Of a DNA stretch of 64,000 nt, positions 1 to 8,277 are shown piece by piece. The notes beneath the pieces are model-generated. The model had not been told where the DNA came from. It was given only the letters and a program-made list of their open reading frames with translations, and made no database searches. Both the position numbers and the translations under genes were made by a program. This DNA comes from Chryseobacterium bernardetii. Lineage in GTDB: Bacteria > Bacteroidota > Bacteroidia > Flavobacteriales > Weeksellaceae. Positions within the stretch are counted from its first letter, which is position 1, and each line of letters opens with the position of its first letter. The stretch covers positions 1,961,001 through 2,025,000 of the forward strand of contig NZ_CP033932.1 of NCBI RefSeq assembly GCF_003815975.1. The letters run 5' to 3'.

Positions 1-772
1 ATTCAGCGAATCCCCAAATGTACAATCGGTGGGAATCAATGCAAACATTTTCGATAGAGTAGGTGCCGGTCTTACCGTATTCAGAGATAGCAACGGTGCT
101 GAATCTGCAGGAGGCGTTACAGCGGGTGCTTCATATTTTATTCCTCTAAGTAGCGAAGGAGATAGAAAAGATCAGTTCTCATTCGGTACAAGTGTTAGTT
201 TATACAACAGAAATTTTGATTATACAAAAATCAACGTTGAAGAACAGGGAGATCCTTTGGTAAAAGGTGATCAGCAGAATATTTTCATGGCTTATGCCAA
301 CTTTGGTTTAGCAGCTACTTACAGAAACCTTTTTGGAGGTGTTTCAGTAAATGATATTGCATTAGGTAATGATAAACCCATTGTAAACGGATGGGAGCCT
401 TCTCCAATTAAGTTTTTCTTAAACTTAGGGTATAACTGGCATATTGCTGACAATATCACGTTAACTCCGGCTGCCATGATTAACCTGAACACAAACTCAA
501 CAAGGGTAATGGATTATAACTTAATGGGGACTTTCTCCAATGAAGTGAATGCATTCTCTGTAGGGGTAAGTTATAGAGCTGCTCAGAACAGATTCGACAG
601 CCAGCAATTGGAAATTGCTCCGATTGTTAAAGTAAGATTCAATAAATTTATGATTGGAGCTACTTACAACCTTGGATTATCTGATATTCAGCAATACGGA
701 GGAAACAGTTTCATGATCGGACTGGGTTATAATTTTGATAACTTTATTAATGTTCGAGGATATAGATATTAA
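1..772 (+). CDS. PorP/SprF family type IX secretion membrane protein (5' partial)
   Basis: The reading frame is open to the left edge, so the gene starts upstream; the first in-frame GTG (29) is an internal codon and not the start. The visible 250 or so residues are alternating amphipathic strands rich in Gly, Tyr and Asn, with 'GASYFIPLS', 'NFGLAATYRNLFGGVSVN' and a C-terminal 'GLGYNFD', the pattern of PorP/SprF outer-membrane beta-barrels. Family members anchor gliding or T9SS components or the partner adhesin encoded upstream, which lies outside the window. A strong terminator follows directly. Assignment to the family is fairly secure; which paralog it is cannot be told. Confidence 0.8.
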   Translation, partial: FSESPNVQSVGINANIFDRVGAGLTVFRDSNGAESAGGVTAGASYFIPLSSEGDRKDQFSFGTSVSLYNRNFDYTKINVEEQGDPLVKGDQQNIFMAYANFGLAATYRNLFGGVSVNDIALGNDKPIVNGWEPSPIKFFLNLGYNWHIADNITLTPAAMINLNTNSTRVMDYNLMGTFSNEVNAFSVGVSYRAAQNRFDSQQLEIAPIVKVRFNKFMIGATYNLGLSDIQQYGGNSFMIGLGYNFDNFINVRGYRY

Positions 773-795
773 TCAATTTAATTTAAATAAATTTG

Positions 796-822
796 AGCTC
801 TGAATTTTTCAGAGCTTTTTTT
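796..822 (+). terminator. Rho-independent terminator of the PorP/SprF gene
   Basis: The stem AGCTCTGA/TTCAGAGCT closes a short T-rich loop and is followed by seven T. It ends one base before the hemW ATG, so hemW needs its own promoter inside the preceding gene or depends on read-through. Confidence 0.8.
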
Positions 823-1947
823 ATGATATATATTCACATTCCGTTCTGTAAACAAAAATGCAGTTATTGTAATTTCCATTTTTCAACATCCCTTAATTTT
901 AAGGAGGAGATGCTTCGTGCTATGAAAACTGAAATACAGCTTAGAAAAGATGAGTTGCAGAAAAGAAGCCTGAAGTCTCTGTATTTTGGAGGTGGAACTC
1001 CCTCTATTCTTTCTGTAGATGAAATTAATTCTTTAATTGATGAAGTTCTGCACCATTTCAGTTTTGAAAAAGATATTGAGATCACATTGGAAGCCAATCC
1101 TGATGATCTTGATAAGAATTTCTTAAAGCAGCTGGCAGGAACACCGGTTAACCGACTGTCAATTGGAACACAAAGCTTTTTTGAAGAAGATCTTAAACTG
1201 ATGAATCGTGCCCACACAGCTTCCGAAGCAGAAGGTTCCATTAAAAGAGCTCAGGATTTCGGATTTGAAAACCTGAGTATAGATCTTATTTATGGCTCAC
1301 CTACCTCTAATCTGGAGATATGGAAAGAGAATTTGCATAAAACTATTGCTCTGGAAATCCCTCATATTTCCTCTTATGCTCTAACCGTTGAACCTAAGAC
1401 AGCTCTTGATAACTGGATATCAAAAGGGAAAGTTAAAAGTCCGAAAGAAGAAGAACAGAACAGAGAGTTTTATTATCTGTCTGACTTCTTAAAGGATCAT
1501 GGTTTTGAACATTATGAGATTTCCAATTTTGCTAAACCTGGCTTTTATTCCAGACATAATTCATCTTATTGGAAGTATCAGGAATATTTAGGAATAGGCC
1601 CTTCAGCACATTCTTATAACGGATTTGATGTAAGAAGCTGGAATGTGGCCAACAATCAGCAATATATCAAAAAGCTCAGTACAAAACTTTTAGCCAAGGA
1701 AGAAGAAATTCTGTCCAAGGGAGATCAGTTTAATGAGATGATTATGATCGGATTGAGAACTATCTGGGGCGTAGACCTGGAAAGTTTAAAGGAAAAATTT
1801 GATGATCGTTTTCTGGAACATTTTCAGCAGGAAATTAAACAGAAAATGGAGGAAGGTATTTTGATTATTGAAAAAGATCATCTGAAAATTCCGGAAAAGC
1901 ATTGGTTTATGGCTGATGGAATTGCTTCTGATTTGTTTATGGTTTAA
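823..1947 (+). CDS. hemW: Radical SAM coproporphyrinogen-III-oxidase-like HemW
   Basis: This is a 374-residue HemW, a radical-SAM heme chaperone related to HemN. The N-terminus reads 'MIYIHIPFCKQKCSYC', with the cluster cysteines C9, C13 and C16 in CX3CX2C spacing, then 'YFGGGTPS' (SAM-binding glycine motif), 'EANPDD' and 'RLSIGTQSF'. These motifs and the length match HemW, which lacks the N-terminal extension of true HemN. The ATG at 823 was chosen because the longer frame from TTG 793 would translate the upstream terminator hairpin. Known role: heme insertion into respiratory enzymes. The downstream gene is separated by 55 bases and has its own promoter. Confidence 0.92.
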   Translation: MIYIHIPFCKQKCSYCNFHFSTSLNFKEEMLRAMKTEIQLRKDELQKRSLKSLYFGGGTPSILSVDEINSLIDEVLHHFSFEKDIEITLEANPDDLDKNFLKQLAGTPVNRLSIGTQSFFEEDLKLMNRAHTASEAEGSIKRAQDFGFENLSIDLIYGSPTSNLEIWKENLHKTIALEIPHISSYALTVEPKTALDNWISKGKVKSPKEEEQNREFYYLSDFLKDHGFEHYEISNFAKPGFYSRHNSSYWKYQEYLGIGPSAHSYNGFDVRSWNVANNQQYIKKLSTKLLAKEEEILSKGDQFNEMIMIGLRTIWGVDLESLKEKFDDRFLEHFQQEIKQKMEEGILIIEKDHLKIPEKHWFMADGIASDLFMV

Positions 1948-1966
1948 TGTTTATACTGTATATTTG
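1933..1966 (+). promoter_or_regulatory. Flavobacterial-type promoter before the DUF4139 gene
   Basis: A -33 TTG (1933-1935) lies 23 bases before a -7 TATATTTG (1959-1966), matching the Bacteroidota TTG/TAnnTTTG pattern. The -33 part overlaps the end of hemW. The predicted start of transcription is about 30 bases before the ATG at 2003. Confidence 0.5.
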
Positions 1967-2002
1967 GAGTGGATAACTTCAAATAAAAACTAAACTTAAA
2001 CC

Positions 2003-3601
2003 ATGAAAAAAAACTTATTTCTCTTTTTTCTCTTTTTTCTCTTTTTCAGTGGGTTCTATTTTTCACAAAAACCAATATTTGTAAAAGCGAAGGTAGTTGC
2101 TGTAAATGTTTACAGAACTTCAGCAGAGCTTCAGAATACAGTGAATGTTACTCTGCCGGCAGGAACTTCAGAAGTTGTGGTAAGCAATATTTCAGATGAG
2201 ATTATTGAAAAATCAGTCCAGATCAACACTAACAATAAAAATATCTCCATTCTTTCTGCACAGTATAGGGATAGCTATAATTCTAGCTATTTTGAAAGTA
2301 ATAATCCTAATGGTAAGAAAATTAAAGACAGTATTGCAATTCTGGAAAATCTTACAACAAAAATTGATATTGAACGAAAAACCAATGATAAGACTCTTGA
2401 GTTATTAGATAAAAATCAAGCTCTTTTAGTAGGAAGTAATACCTCCAGTGTAGCTCAGCTTATGCAGTTGACTGACTATTATAAATCTAAGAGAAACGAA
2501 ATCAGTATTGCTCAGCTGGATATTAATAAAAAATATACTGAAGCCACATTAAAATTGGAAAGACTGAAAAGCAGGCTTAAAGCAAATACAGATGCTGAAG
2601 AGTCTCTTTCGGATGGTGTTCTTGTTTTGAAAGTTGCTAATAGTTCTCCAGGAAATACTAAAATGGATATAGGATATTTAGCAGAAAATGTTTTCTGGGA
2701 ACCTTTTTATGAAGTAAAAGGAATGAAGCTCACCGAACCTTTAGATGTGACTTTTAAAGCAAAAGTAAGACAAGATACGGGGCTTGACTGGAAAGGTGTG
2801 AAGCTTTCCCTTATTAATGCAAGATCTTCCAGAAGTAATGCTGCACCATTAATGAATCCTTGGTTTCTGAATTCGTATAAAAATGAGGAGAAAGTGAATC
2901 GTGGCTATTCTAAAAGTGACAGTATGATGAAAGACATACAGATAGAAGAAGTGGTTATGGTAGGTTATGGATTTAAGATCAATGAAAATCAGTTGAATAC
3001 TAGTTTCGATGTGGATATTCCATATGATATTTCGTCTAATAATGAAGATCATTTTATTAATCTGAAACAAATTAAAATACCAGCAGACTATAAATATTAT
3101 ACTGTACCAAAATATGATAAAACGGCCTTTCTTATTGCAGAAATTAAAGATTTTAGCAAATATGATCTGATTTCCGGTTCTGCAAATGTAATCTTTGAAA
3201 ATATGTATGTTGGCGAAACCAGAATCAACCCAAATCTCACGGATGATAAAATGAGTATCACACTGGGGGATGACAAAAAAATAAGCATTAAGAAAGAAAT
3301 TGTAAATGACAAAGCCAGTGAGAAATTGTTTTCTTCTTACCAGGAAAAAACATTTACTTATGATCTTCTCATCAGGAATAATAAAAAAGAAACAATCAAT
3401 ATTGATATTAAAGATCAGATTCCTTTGAGTAAAGACGAATCTGTAAAAATTGAGCTTCTTCAAAGTGATAATGCAGACTTTGATAAGGAAAAGGGATTCT
3501 TAACATGGACAGCTAAAATATCTCCATCTGAAACGAAAAAAATCAGAGTCAGTTATAAAGTAAGATTCCCGAAGGATTTTTCAATCAGTAATCTTAATTA
3601 A
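2003..3601 (+). CDS. DUF4139 (mucoidy-inhibitor MuiA-like) exported protein
   Basis: This 532-residue protein starts with a strong signal peptide (KK then a Phe/Leu-rich core). It has an N-terminal DUF4140-like segment ('VYRTSAELQNTVNVTLPAG'), a helical coiled region near residues 100-200, and a C-terminal DUF4139 beta region ('ENVFWEPFYEVKGMKL', 'TGLDWKGVKLSLINA', ending 'SYKVRFPKDF'). The family is named after a mucoidy inhibitor but its biochemical role is unknown. Near residues 312-322 sits 'IEEVVMVGYGF', the linker motif that normally joins the N-terminal domain to the plug of SusC-type TonB receptors, which is odd in this protein. It is probably transcribed alone from its own promoter. 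Confidence 0.8.
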   Translation: MKKNLFLFFLFFLFFSGFYFSQKPIFVKAKVVAVNVYRTSAELQNTVNVTLPAGTSEVVVSNISDEIIEKSVQINTNNKNISILSAQYRDSYNSSYFESNNPNGKKIKDSIAILENLTTKIDIERKTNDKTLELLDKNQALLVGSNTSSVAQLMQLTDYYKSKRNEISIAQLDINKKYTEATLKLERLKSRLKANTDAEESLSDGVLVLKVANSSPGNTKMDIGYLAENVFWEPFYEVKGMKLTEPLDVTFKAKVRQDTGLDWKGVKLSLINARSSRSNAAPLMNPWFLNSYKNEEKVNRGYSKSDSMMKDIQIEEVVMVGYGFKINENQLNTSFDVDIPYDISSNNEDHFINLKQIKIPADYKYYTVPKYDKTAFLIAEIKDFSKYDLISGSANVIFENMYVGETRINPNLTDDKMSITLGDDKKISIKKEIVNDKASEKLFSSYQEKTFTYDLLIRNNKKETINIDIKDQIPLSKDESVKIELLQSDNADFDKEKGFLTWTAKISPSETKKIRVSYKVRFPKDFSISNLN

Positions 3602-3643
3602 GTAACAGATTATTCACTATTTTTGTATAAAATTTCAGCTCAT

Positions 3644-4474
3644 TTGAAAACTAAAAAACAAGATTATTCGCATCTTTCACCCAGCCAGCCTATCGGTATT
3701 TTTGATAGCGGCGTAGGAGGTCTTACTGTTGCAAAAGAAATCAAAAGGCTCCTGCCTAATGAAGACCTGATCTATTTTGGAGATACCAAACACCTTCCTT
3801 ATGGTGAAAAGTCAAAAGAAGCGATTATAGAATATTCTACAAAGATTACCAACTTCCTGCTGGAGCAGAACTGCAAAGCTATCGTGATTGCCTGTAATAC
3901 GGCAACGGCCAATGCTTTGAATGAAGTGATGCAGTCGGTAGCAGGGAAAGTTCCTGTCATAGACGTTATTAATCCTGTAGCAGAAAAAGTAGCTTATGAG
4001 ATCCATAATAATGTGGGAGTTATTGCAACCAAAGCTACCGTGAATTCGGGATTGTATAAAAAGAGTATCAGGAAGCACAATAAATGGATTAAGGTAGATG
4101 AATTAGCTACTCCTTTACTAGTTCCGGCCATTGAAGAAGGTTTTAAGAACCATCCGATTACCCATGCTATTATTTACAATTATTTGAGCAATAACAAATT
4201 AAAGAATATTGAAACCTTAATTCTGGGCTGTACGCATTATCCGCTTTTAATTGATGAGATCAAGCAGTATTACGGGAATAGGGTTCGTGTTATTGATTCC
4301 CCTAATATCGTAGCAAATCATCTGAAGATTATCCTTGATAAATACAATCTTCTGAATGATAATAATGCCAAACCAAACTATCACTTTTACCTTTCGGATA
4401 TCACCAAGAACTTTGAAAAGATCTCCAAGAAATTCTTTGGGAAAACGATTGATTTAGAATTGAAAGTATTATAA
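3644..4474 (+). CDS. murI: Glutamate racemase
   Basis: MurI makes D-glutamate for peptidoglycan in the cytoplasm. It shows 'GIFDSGVGGLTVAKEI' and 'YFGDTKHLPYG', and the two catalytic cysteines in 'ACNTATANAL' (about residue 83) and 'LGCTHYPLL' (about residue 196). There is no ATG before the conserved start of the domain. TTG at 3644 gives a protein beginning MKTKKQDYSH and 276 residues long, a normal family length. An earlier TTG at 3623 is possible, but it coincides with a TAnnTTTG-like -7 box (TATTTTTG, 3618-3625), so I prefer 3644. A terminator follows the stop directly. Confidence 0.93.
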   Translation: MKTKKQDYSHLSPSQPIGIFDSGVGGLTVAKEIKRLLPNEDLIYFGDTKHLPYGEKSKEAIIEYSTKITNFLLEQNCKAIVIACNTATANALNEVMQSVAGKVPVIDVINPVAEKVAYEIHNNVGVIATKATVNSGLYKKSIRKHNKWIKVDELATPLLVPAIEEGFKNHPITHAIIYNYLSNNKLKNIETLILGCTHYPLLIDEIKQYYGNRVRVIDSPNIVANHLKIILDKYNLLNDNNAKPNYHFYLSDITKNFEKISKKFFGKTIDLELKVL

Positions 4475-4478
4475 ATAA

Positions 4479-4511
4479 AAAGTCTGCCTCATCTGGAAGC
4501 AGACTTTTTTC
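4479..4511 (+). terminator. Rho-independent terminator of murI
   Basis: The stem AAAGTCTGC/GCAGACTTT (4479-4487 with 4499-4507) has an 11-base loop and is followed by a T run. Confidence 0.85.
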
Positions 4512-4516
4512 TTTTT

Positions 4517-4762
4517 GTCATTGCGAGCGTAGCGAAACAATCTCAATTGCACTATGTTGGAAAATACTAAGGTGCAAATAATGTAATAGCCAGTATTTTT
4601 AAGGCGTTAGGATCTAATCTTCGATAAAACTTATTCTGAATATTTTTCTCGCAGATTTCACGAATTACGCAGATTTTTTTTCCATTATGATCTGCTCTTT
4701 CTGCATAATCTAGGAGAGAATTAACTGTATTTCTTGTGAAGAATATTTATGAAATCTGCGTT
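4517..4762. repeat. Intergenic dispersed repeat remnants (two motifs)
   Basis: This 290-base gap holds no gene. It begins with 'cattgcgagcgtagcgaaac', a motif I recognise as a frequent intergenic repeat in many bacteria. It then carries the words 'cgcagatttcacgaattacg' (4650-4670) and 'gaaatctgcgttaaa' (4750-4764). The CGCAGATT/AATCTGCG arms face each other over about 90 bases. The same arms recur at 18122-18220, so this looks like a copy of a dispersed palindromic element. Whether it is mobile cannot be judged from two copies. Confidence 0.55.
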
Positions 4763-4766
4763 AAAA

Positions 4767-5366
4767 TTATGCTTCCAGGATTATTTTTTCAGCATTCAAT
4801 CTTTTCTTTGGGTTGAACTTAGGCTGATTGGCATCTGTTTCATCTCTTTCCCCGATTGCTACGGCAAAAAGTGTTTCATATTTTTCATTATTCAGAATAG
4901 CATCGTAACCTTCCGGCTCAATTCCTTCCATTGGAGTTGAATCTATTCCCATGGTGGCACAGGCGGATAAAAATACCCCTAAGGACAAATATACCTGATG
5001 CCCCAACCAGGCTTTTATAGCCTCTTCTCCCTTAGGTTTTACCATAGTACGGTAATAATTAACAGCACCTTCCGGAAGATTTTCTTCAATTTGTTTTTCA
5101 AAATTGTTTAAATCTTTGATGACCTGGAAAACAATGATATAGCTGCTTTCCAAAACTTTTTCCTTATTAAAGTACGATTTATCGCCTAATTGTTTTTTCA
5201 GCTCTGTATCATTCACAAAGACGAAATTCCATGGCTGGCTGTTGATAGATGACGGACTGAGGTTTAAGATTTCTTTGAGCTCTTCAACTTGTTGTTCATC
5301 AATTTTTCCCTTTGGGTTATACTTTTTTACAGTATACCTGCTTTTCATTTTTTCTAAAAAGTTCAT
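4767..5366 (-). CDS. NAD(P)H-dependent nitroreductase-family oxidoreductase
   Basis: This is a 199-residue FMN-dependent nitroreductase (NfsB-like). The N-terminal 'RYTVKKYNP' and 'SPSSINSQPWNFVFV' form the FMN phosphate site; 'GHQVYLSLGVFLSACATMGIDSTPMEGI' (split here: GHQVYLSLG, CATMGIDSTPMEG) is the conserved helix and loop; 'FAVAIGERD' lies near the end. Such enzymes reduce nitro or quinone compounds with NAD(P)H. It is divergent from an HxlR regulator over an 84-base intergenic region with matching inverted repeats, the classical arrangement of a stress-inducible oxidoreductase and its regulator. The physiological substrate cannot be read from the sequence. Confidence 0.88.
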   Translation of the reverse strand: MNFLEKMKSRYTVKKYNPKGKIDEQQVEELKEILNLSPSSINSQPWNFVFVNDTELKKQLGDKSYFNKEKVLESSYIIVFQVIKDLNNFEKQIEENLPEGAVNYYRTMVKPKGEEAIKAWLGHQVYLSLGVFLSACATMGIDSTPMEGIEPEGYDAILNNEKYETLFAVAIGERDETDANQPKFNPKKRLNAEKIILEA

Positions 5367-5371
5367 AATTA

Positions 5372-5448
5372 TATACTATCATATTTATAGTTACAAAATT
5401 AATTTAAGTTTATTAACTTTGCAATAACGGTACAAAATGATAGTATAA
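5372..5448. promoter_or_regulatory. Candidate HxlR operator region between divergent genes
   Basis: A perfect 11-bp inverted pair, TATACTATCAT (5372-5382) and ATGATAGTATA (5438-5448), flanks the divergent promoters. The left copy also forms a local palindrome, ACTAT-N7-ATAGT (5375-5391). Winged-helix HxlR dimers bind such spaced palindromes, so repression of both genes is a reasonable inference. Confidence 0.6.
5394..5424 (-). promoter_or_regulatory. Promoter of the nitroreductase gene
   Basis: On the minus strand a -33 TTG (complement of 5422-5424) is followed after 20 bases by the -7 box TAATTTTG (complement of 5394-5401). Both lie between the inverted repeats. On the plus strand a TAACTTTG (5414-5421) may serve hxlR, but it lacks an obvious -33 TTG. 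Confidence 0.5.
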
Positions 5449-5450
5449 AA

Positions 5451-5798
5451 ATGTATACAATAGATAACAAATCTTACCCCTGCTGCACCAGTGTAACCAT
5501 GAGGTTTATAGGCGGAAAATGGAAGGCTGTAATTTTACATCACCTGATTAATGGAGCGAAAAGGTATAATGAACTGAGAAAAGATATTCCGACTATTACT
5601 GAAAGAACACTGAGTCTTCAACTCAAACAGCTGGAGGAAGATAACATCATTGATAGAAAAGTATATACAGAAAAGCCACCTTTGATGGTAGAGTATACTT
5701 TAACGGATTTTGGAAAGACATTGCTGCCGGTTCTGGAAGCAATTACCCAATGGGGACAAAAGGCTCCGGCTAATTCAAAAAAAATAATCAAGAACTAA
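5451..5798 (+). CDS. HxlR-family winged-helix transcriptional regulator
   Basis: This 115-residue regulator has the HxlR signature 'GGKWKAVILHHLINGAKRYN' at residues 24-43, the recognition-helix region 'ITERTLSLQLKQLEEDNII', and the wing 'PLMVEYTLTDFGKTLLPVL'. Two adjacent cysteines near residues 11-12 ('YPCCTS') could be redox sensors, as in related redox or electrophile sensors. It is divergent from the nitroreductase, its likely target. Its 3' end overlaps the convergent rsmD by four bases. Confidence 0.9.
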   Translation: MYTIDNKSYPCCTSVTMRFIGGKWKAVILHHLINGAKRYNELRKDIPTITERTLSLQLKQLEEDNIIDRKVYTEKPPLMVEYTLTDFGKTLLPVLEAITQWGQKAPANSKKIIKN

Positions 5799-6367
5799 AG
5801 TTCCTGATTATCTTCTTTATTCGGATCAAAAAAACTGAAACTTACGTTTCCGTATTTTCTGGTATCTTTTAAATTAGGATGTTCCAGTTTCAAGCGGCTT
5901 TGATGTTCTACGATAAGAACCCCGTTTTCTTTCAGGAACTTGTTATTCAGAACTAAAGAAATCAGTTCATAGTATTTTTTCTCTTCCATTTCAAAGGGAG
6001 CATCAGAAAATACAATTTCGAAAGACTTCTTGTTTCTGAATTTCTTCAGCCAGTCAAATACATCCCCTCTTTGTACATTGATCTGAAGCGCCATGTCAAG
6101 CTCAGAGGCTGTCGAATTGATGAATGCAGTGTGCTTTGGGTTCATTTCTACAGAAGTGACATCCTGGCATCCTCTGGAAGCAAATTCCAATGAAATAGAA
6201 CCGATTCCAGCGAAAAGATCCAATACAGAAATCGACTGCATATCATATTTGTTTTCCAAAATACTGAATAAAGCTTCCTTCGCAAAATCTGTGGTTGGTC
6301 TTACTTCAAAGTTCTTGGGAGCGGCAATTTTTTTGGCTTTCCACTTGCCTGATATTATTCTGAACAT
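5795..6367 (-). CDS. rsmD: 16S rRNA (guanine(966)-N2)-methyltransferase RsmD
   Basis: This 190-residue class I SAM methyltransferase begins 'MFRIISGKWKAKKI' and has 'RPTTDFAKEALFSIL' (RsmD signature), 'VLDLFAGIGSISLEFASRG' (SAM loop, about residues 47-65) and 'VEMNPK' (ribose acid). The catalytic DPPY-type motif appears as 'SDAPF', a variant also seen in flavobacterial RsmD. It modifies G966 of 16S rRNA in the 30S head. The DUF3822 gene lies upstream on the same strand, a conserved pair in Bacteroidota. Confidence 0.9.
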   Translation of the reverse strand: MFRIISGKWKAKKIAAPKNFEVRPTTDFAKEALFSILENKYDMQSISVLDLFAGIGSISLEFASRGCQDVTSVEMNPKHTAFINSTASELDMALQINVQRGDVFDWLKKFRNKKSFEIVFSDAPFEMEEKKYYELISLVLNNKFLKENGVLIVEHQSRLKLEHPNLKDTRKYGNVSFSFFDPNKEDNQEL

Positions 6368-6376
6368 GTTGTATTA

Positions 6377-6449
6377 GGTTTAGGTAATAGATTATAGGTG
6401 GCAGGTGATGATTGTTTTTTACTCTCTGTGTCTGCAGCCTGTAATCTAA
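6377..6449. repeat. Heptad-phased repeat and hairpin between rsmD and the DUF3822 gene
   Basis: TAGG-type words are spaced near 7 bases at 6376-6405 ('ttaggtttaggtaatag', 'ttataggtggcaggt'). TAGATTATAGG (about 6388-6398) can pair with CCTGTAATCTA (6439-6449) with one wobble, and the second arm overlaps the end of the DUF3822 gene. The pattern resembles the repeats in the nuo operon. Confidence 0.45.
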
Positions 6450-7162
6450 TTAAGTATAAAATTCTTATTAGGAATATTGTCAAAAACAATCTTCAGGTTT
6501 TTCACAAACTTCTGAAGCTCGGAAATAAACGTTTCATTTTCTGTAGTTTCACCATAAGCATAAAAATTGGTCTCATTGATTCCGAAGCCTATTTTGCTTA
6601 GCGTGAACATGATGAAATAAAGGAAATCAACTTCAGAATTTACATCCAGGTTGTTGTAAAGGATGATTTTCTTATTATCAATGGCAAAAAATTCACACTG
6701 ATTGTGGTAAAGATTGATATGGATCTCTTTATTGTTTTTATTGTTGATAGAGCTTAAAAACTTTTCCCCTGAAAAATTAAAATGAACCGGTATGGCCAGC
6801 TCTTTTATTTTCCTGTAGTAATTCTTTGGGAAAGTATAATAGAACTGAATATTGAATTTCTTGTTGATGGAAAGCATCAGCTCTTCTTTTTCCTTATCTG
6901 CAGGTGCATTGAAAGAGATCAGGTCAAAGCCTGCATCATGGTCAGAAAAGCCTTCCGGCATTAATGTAAAATGATTCAAAGCAGAAATCACCTGGATTTC
7001 ATCATAGCGCTGTTTGATAAGAACCTCATCCAGCTTTTCCTCAATAAGGTTAGCGGGTGTTTCTTCGGTAACGAAATAAGATTTTTCCTCCAGAATGTTT
7101 TTGTTTTTCACAATCTGGTAGATCAATCCGTCTTTGGTAAAAAGTAAATTAAGTACGTTCAT
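6446..7162 (-). CDS. DUF3822 family protein
   Basis: This 238-residue soluble protein has no signal peptide. Its features, such as 'NHFTLMPEGF', 'FPKNYYRKIKE' and 'INLYHNQCEFFAIDNKK', match the Bacteroidota DUF3822 family, whose fold resembles an ASKHA/actin-like ATPase but whose function is not known. It is encoded immediately upstream of rsmD on the same strand with a spacer of about 80 bases. That conserved link suggests a role near ribosome maturation or translation; this is inference from context only. Confidence 0.8.
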   Translation of the reverse strand: MNVLNLLFTKDGLIYQIVKNKNILEEKSYFVTEETPANLIEEKLDEVLIKQRYDEIQVISALNHFTLMPEGFSDHDAGFDLISFNAPADKEKEELMLSINKKFNIQFYYTFPKNYYRKIKELAIPVHFNFSGEKFLSSINNKNNKEIHINLYHNQCEFFAIDNKKIILYNNLDVNSEVDFLYFIMFTLSKIGFGINETNFYAYGETTENETFISELQKFVKNLKIVFDNIPNKNFILN

Positions 7163-7180
7163 ATTTCAATTCCTGCAAAT

Positions 7181-7675
7181 TTAGTGAAATTCTACCATTA
7201 CCGCACCCGATTGATGGTGAAGTATTTCCTTATTATAAAAATCAATATTAACCTGACTTTCCAAAACATCCCGAACCATACGCTGTAAGGTACCATCACC
7301 AATTCCGTGAACGATCTCGAGTCTCTTTAAATTGTTTTTTCTGCAAAACTCAATCACTTCAATCAGCTTTTCCTTTTGGATGAACAATCTTTCAAAGCTG
7401 TCATAGTCATTAGGATTTTTTACCAAATTATGAAAATGCAGGTCCAGAACCAAATGATTTTTCTGATGTTTTTTAGAAATGATCTTTTTAGGTTCGGCTT
7501 TTTTTACTATCCTGATATTTTCATAAAGCTCAGCATTCTTGGGAACCAGTTTTTCTTTAGGGTATTGATGGGTAAAGCCATATTCATCTTTAAAAACCAC
7601 AATATTTCCCTTCACGAAAGTAATTACTCCGCTTAAATCTTCATCCACTACAGAAACTGTATCTCCAATTTTCAT
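7181..7675 (-). CDS. Smr-domain protein (small MutS-related)
   Basis: A 164-residue protein with an N-terminal SH3-like or KOW-like segment ('MKIGDTVSVVDED...GVITFV', residues 1-50) and a C-terminal Smr domain (about 75-164). The Smr signatures 'LDLHFH' and 'EIVHGIGDGTLQ' carry the active-site-like DxH and HGxG motifs. Smr domains nick branched DNA or cleave RNA on stalled ribosomes; this protein lacks the MutS ATPase. It lies 18 bases upstream of the DUF3822 gene on the same strand, so it probably belongs to one transcription unit with DUF3822 and rsmD. Confidence 0.88.
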   Translation of the reverse strand: MKIGDTVSVVDEDLSGVITFVKGNIVVFKDEYGFTHQYPKEKLVPKNAELYENIRIVKKAEPKKIISKKHQKNHLVLDLHFHNLVKNPNDYDSFERLFIQKEKLIEVIEFCRKNNLKRLEIVHGIGDGTLQRMVRDVLESQVNIDFYNKEILHHQSGAVMVEFH

Positions 7676-7779
7676 AAATTCTTAACCTACTTTGAATGAG
7701 TGCTTTTTAATTTTTAATAAATGATGCGGGTTTATTCTGAACCATAGATGGACTCTCAAATTCTACCATGCTCAAACCT

Positions 7780-8277
7780 TTAAACTCTCGGGCCCAACTC
7801 AATCACTTCCAGATCCTTTATCTCATCACCATCCACCACAAAACGCATCATTGTTCTCACCTTGTGCCAGCCTTGTTTTCCACATGCCCCCGGATTAAGG
7901 TGTAAAAGATTGTTCTTTTCATCATACATAGCTTTCAATATATGAGAATGTCCCGAAATAAATAATTTTGGAGCTTTTTGGGTAATTTCCTTTTTTGCTA
8001 ATGGCGAATATTTTCCGGGATATCCACCGATATGGATCATTACAACTTCCAGTTTTTCGCAGAAAAAACGGTTGACCTCCGGAAATTCGGATTGTATTTT
8101 AGCGTTGTCAATATTTCCATAAACTCCTTTTAAAGGCTTTGTTTTTTCCAGCTGCTCAATAACATCCATGTTTCCAAAATCACCGCAATGCCAGATTTCA
8201 TCAGCCTGGGATGCATATTCCAGAATTCTGTTATCAATATAAGAGTGAGAATCCGAGAGAAGAAGAATCTTTGTCAT
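7780..8277 (-). CDS. YfcE-type metallophosphoesterase
   Basis: This 165-residue cytoplasmic phosphodiesterase has all metal-binding motifs of the small calcineurin-like family: 'LLSDSHSY' (D-x-H), 'HCGDFGNMD', 'GNID', 'IHIGGYP' and 'SGHSHILK'. Relatives hydrolyse phosphodiesters with Mn or Ni; the natural substrate is unknown. Its start codon overlaps the stop of the upstream gene by one base (TAATG), so the two are translationally coupled. Confidence 0.9.
   Translation of the reverse strand: MTKILLLSDSHSYIDNRILEYASQADEIWHCGDFGNMDVIEQLEKTKPLKGVYGNIDNAKIQSEFPEVNRFFCEKLEVVMIHIGGYPGKYSPLAKKEITQKAPKLFISGHSHILKAMYDEKNNLLHLNPGACGKQGWHKVRTMMRFVVDGDEIKDLEVIELGPRV

Noticed and set aside
2849..3463. 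A second gene on the opposite strand inside the DUF4139 gene
   Set aside because: The reverse frame is hydrophobic by codon mirror effects and has no family resemblance; the plus-strand gene explains the region.
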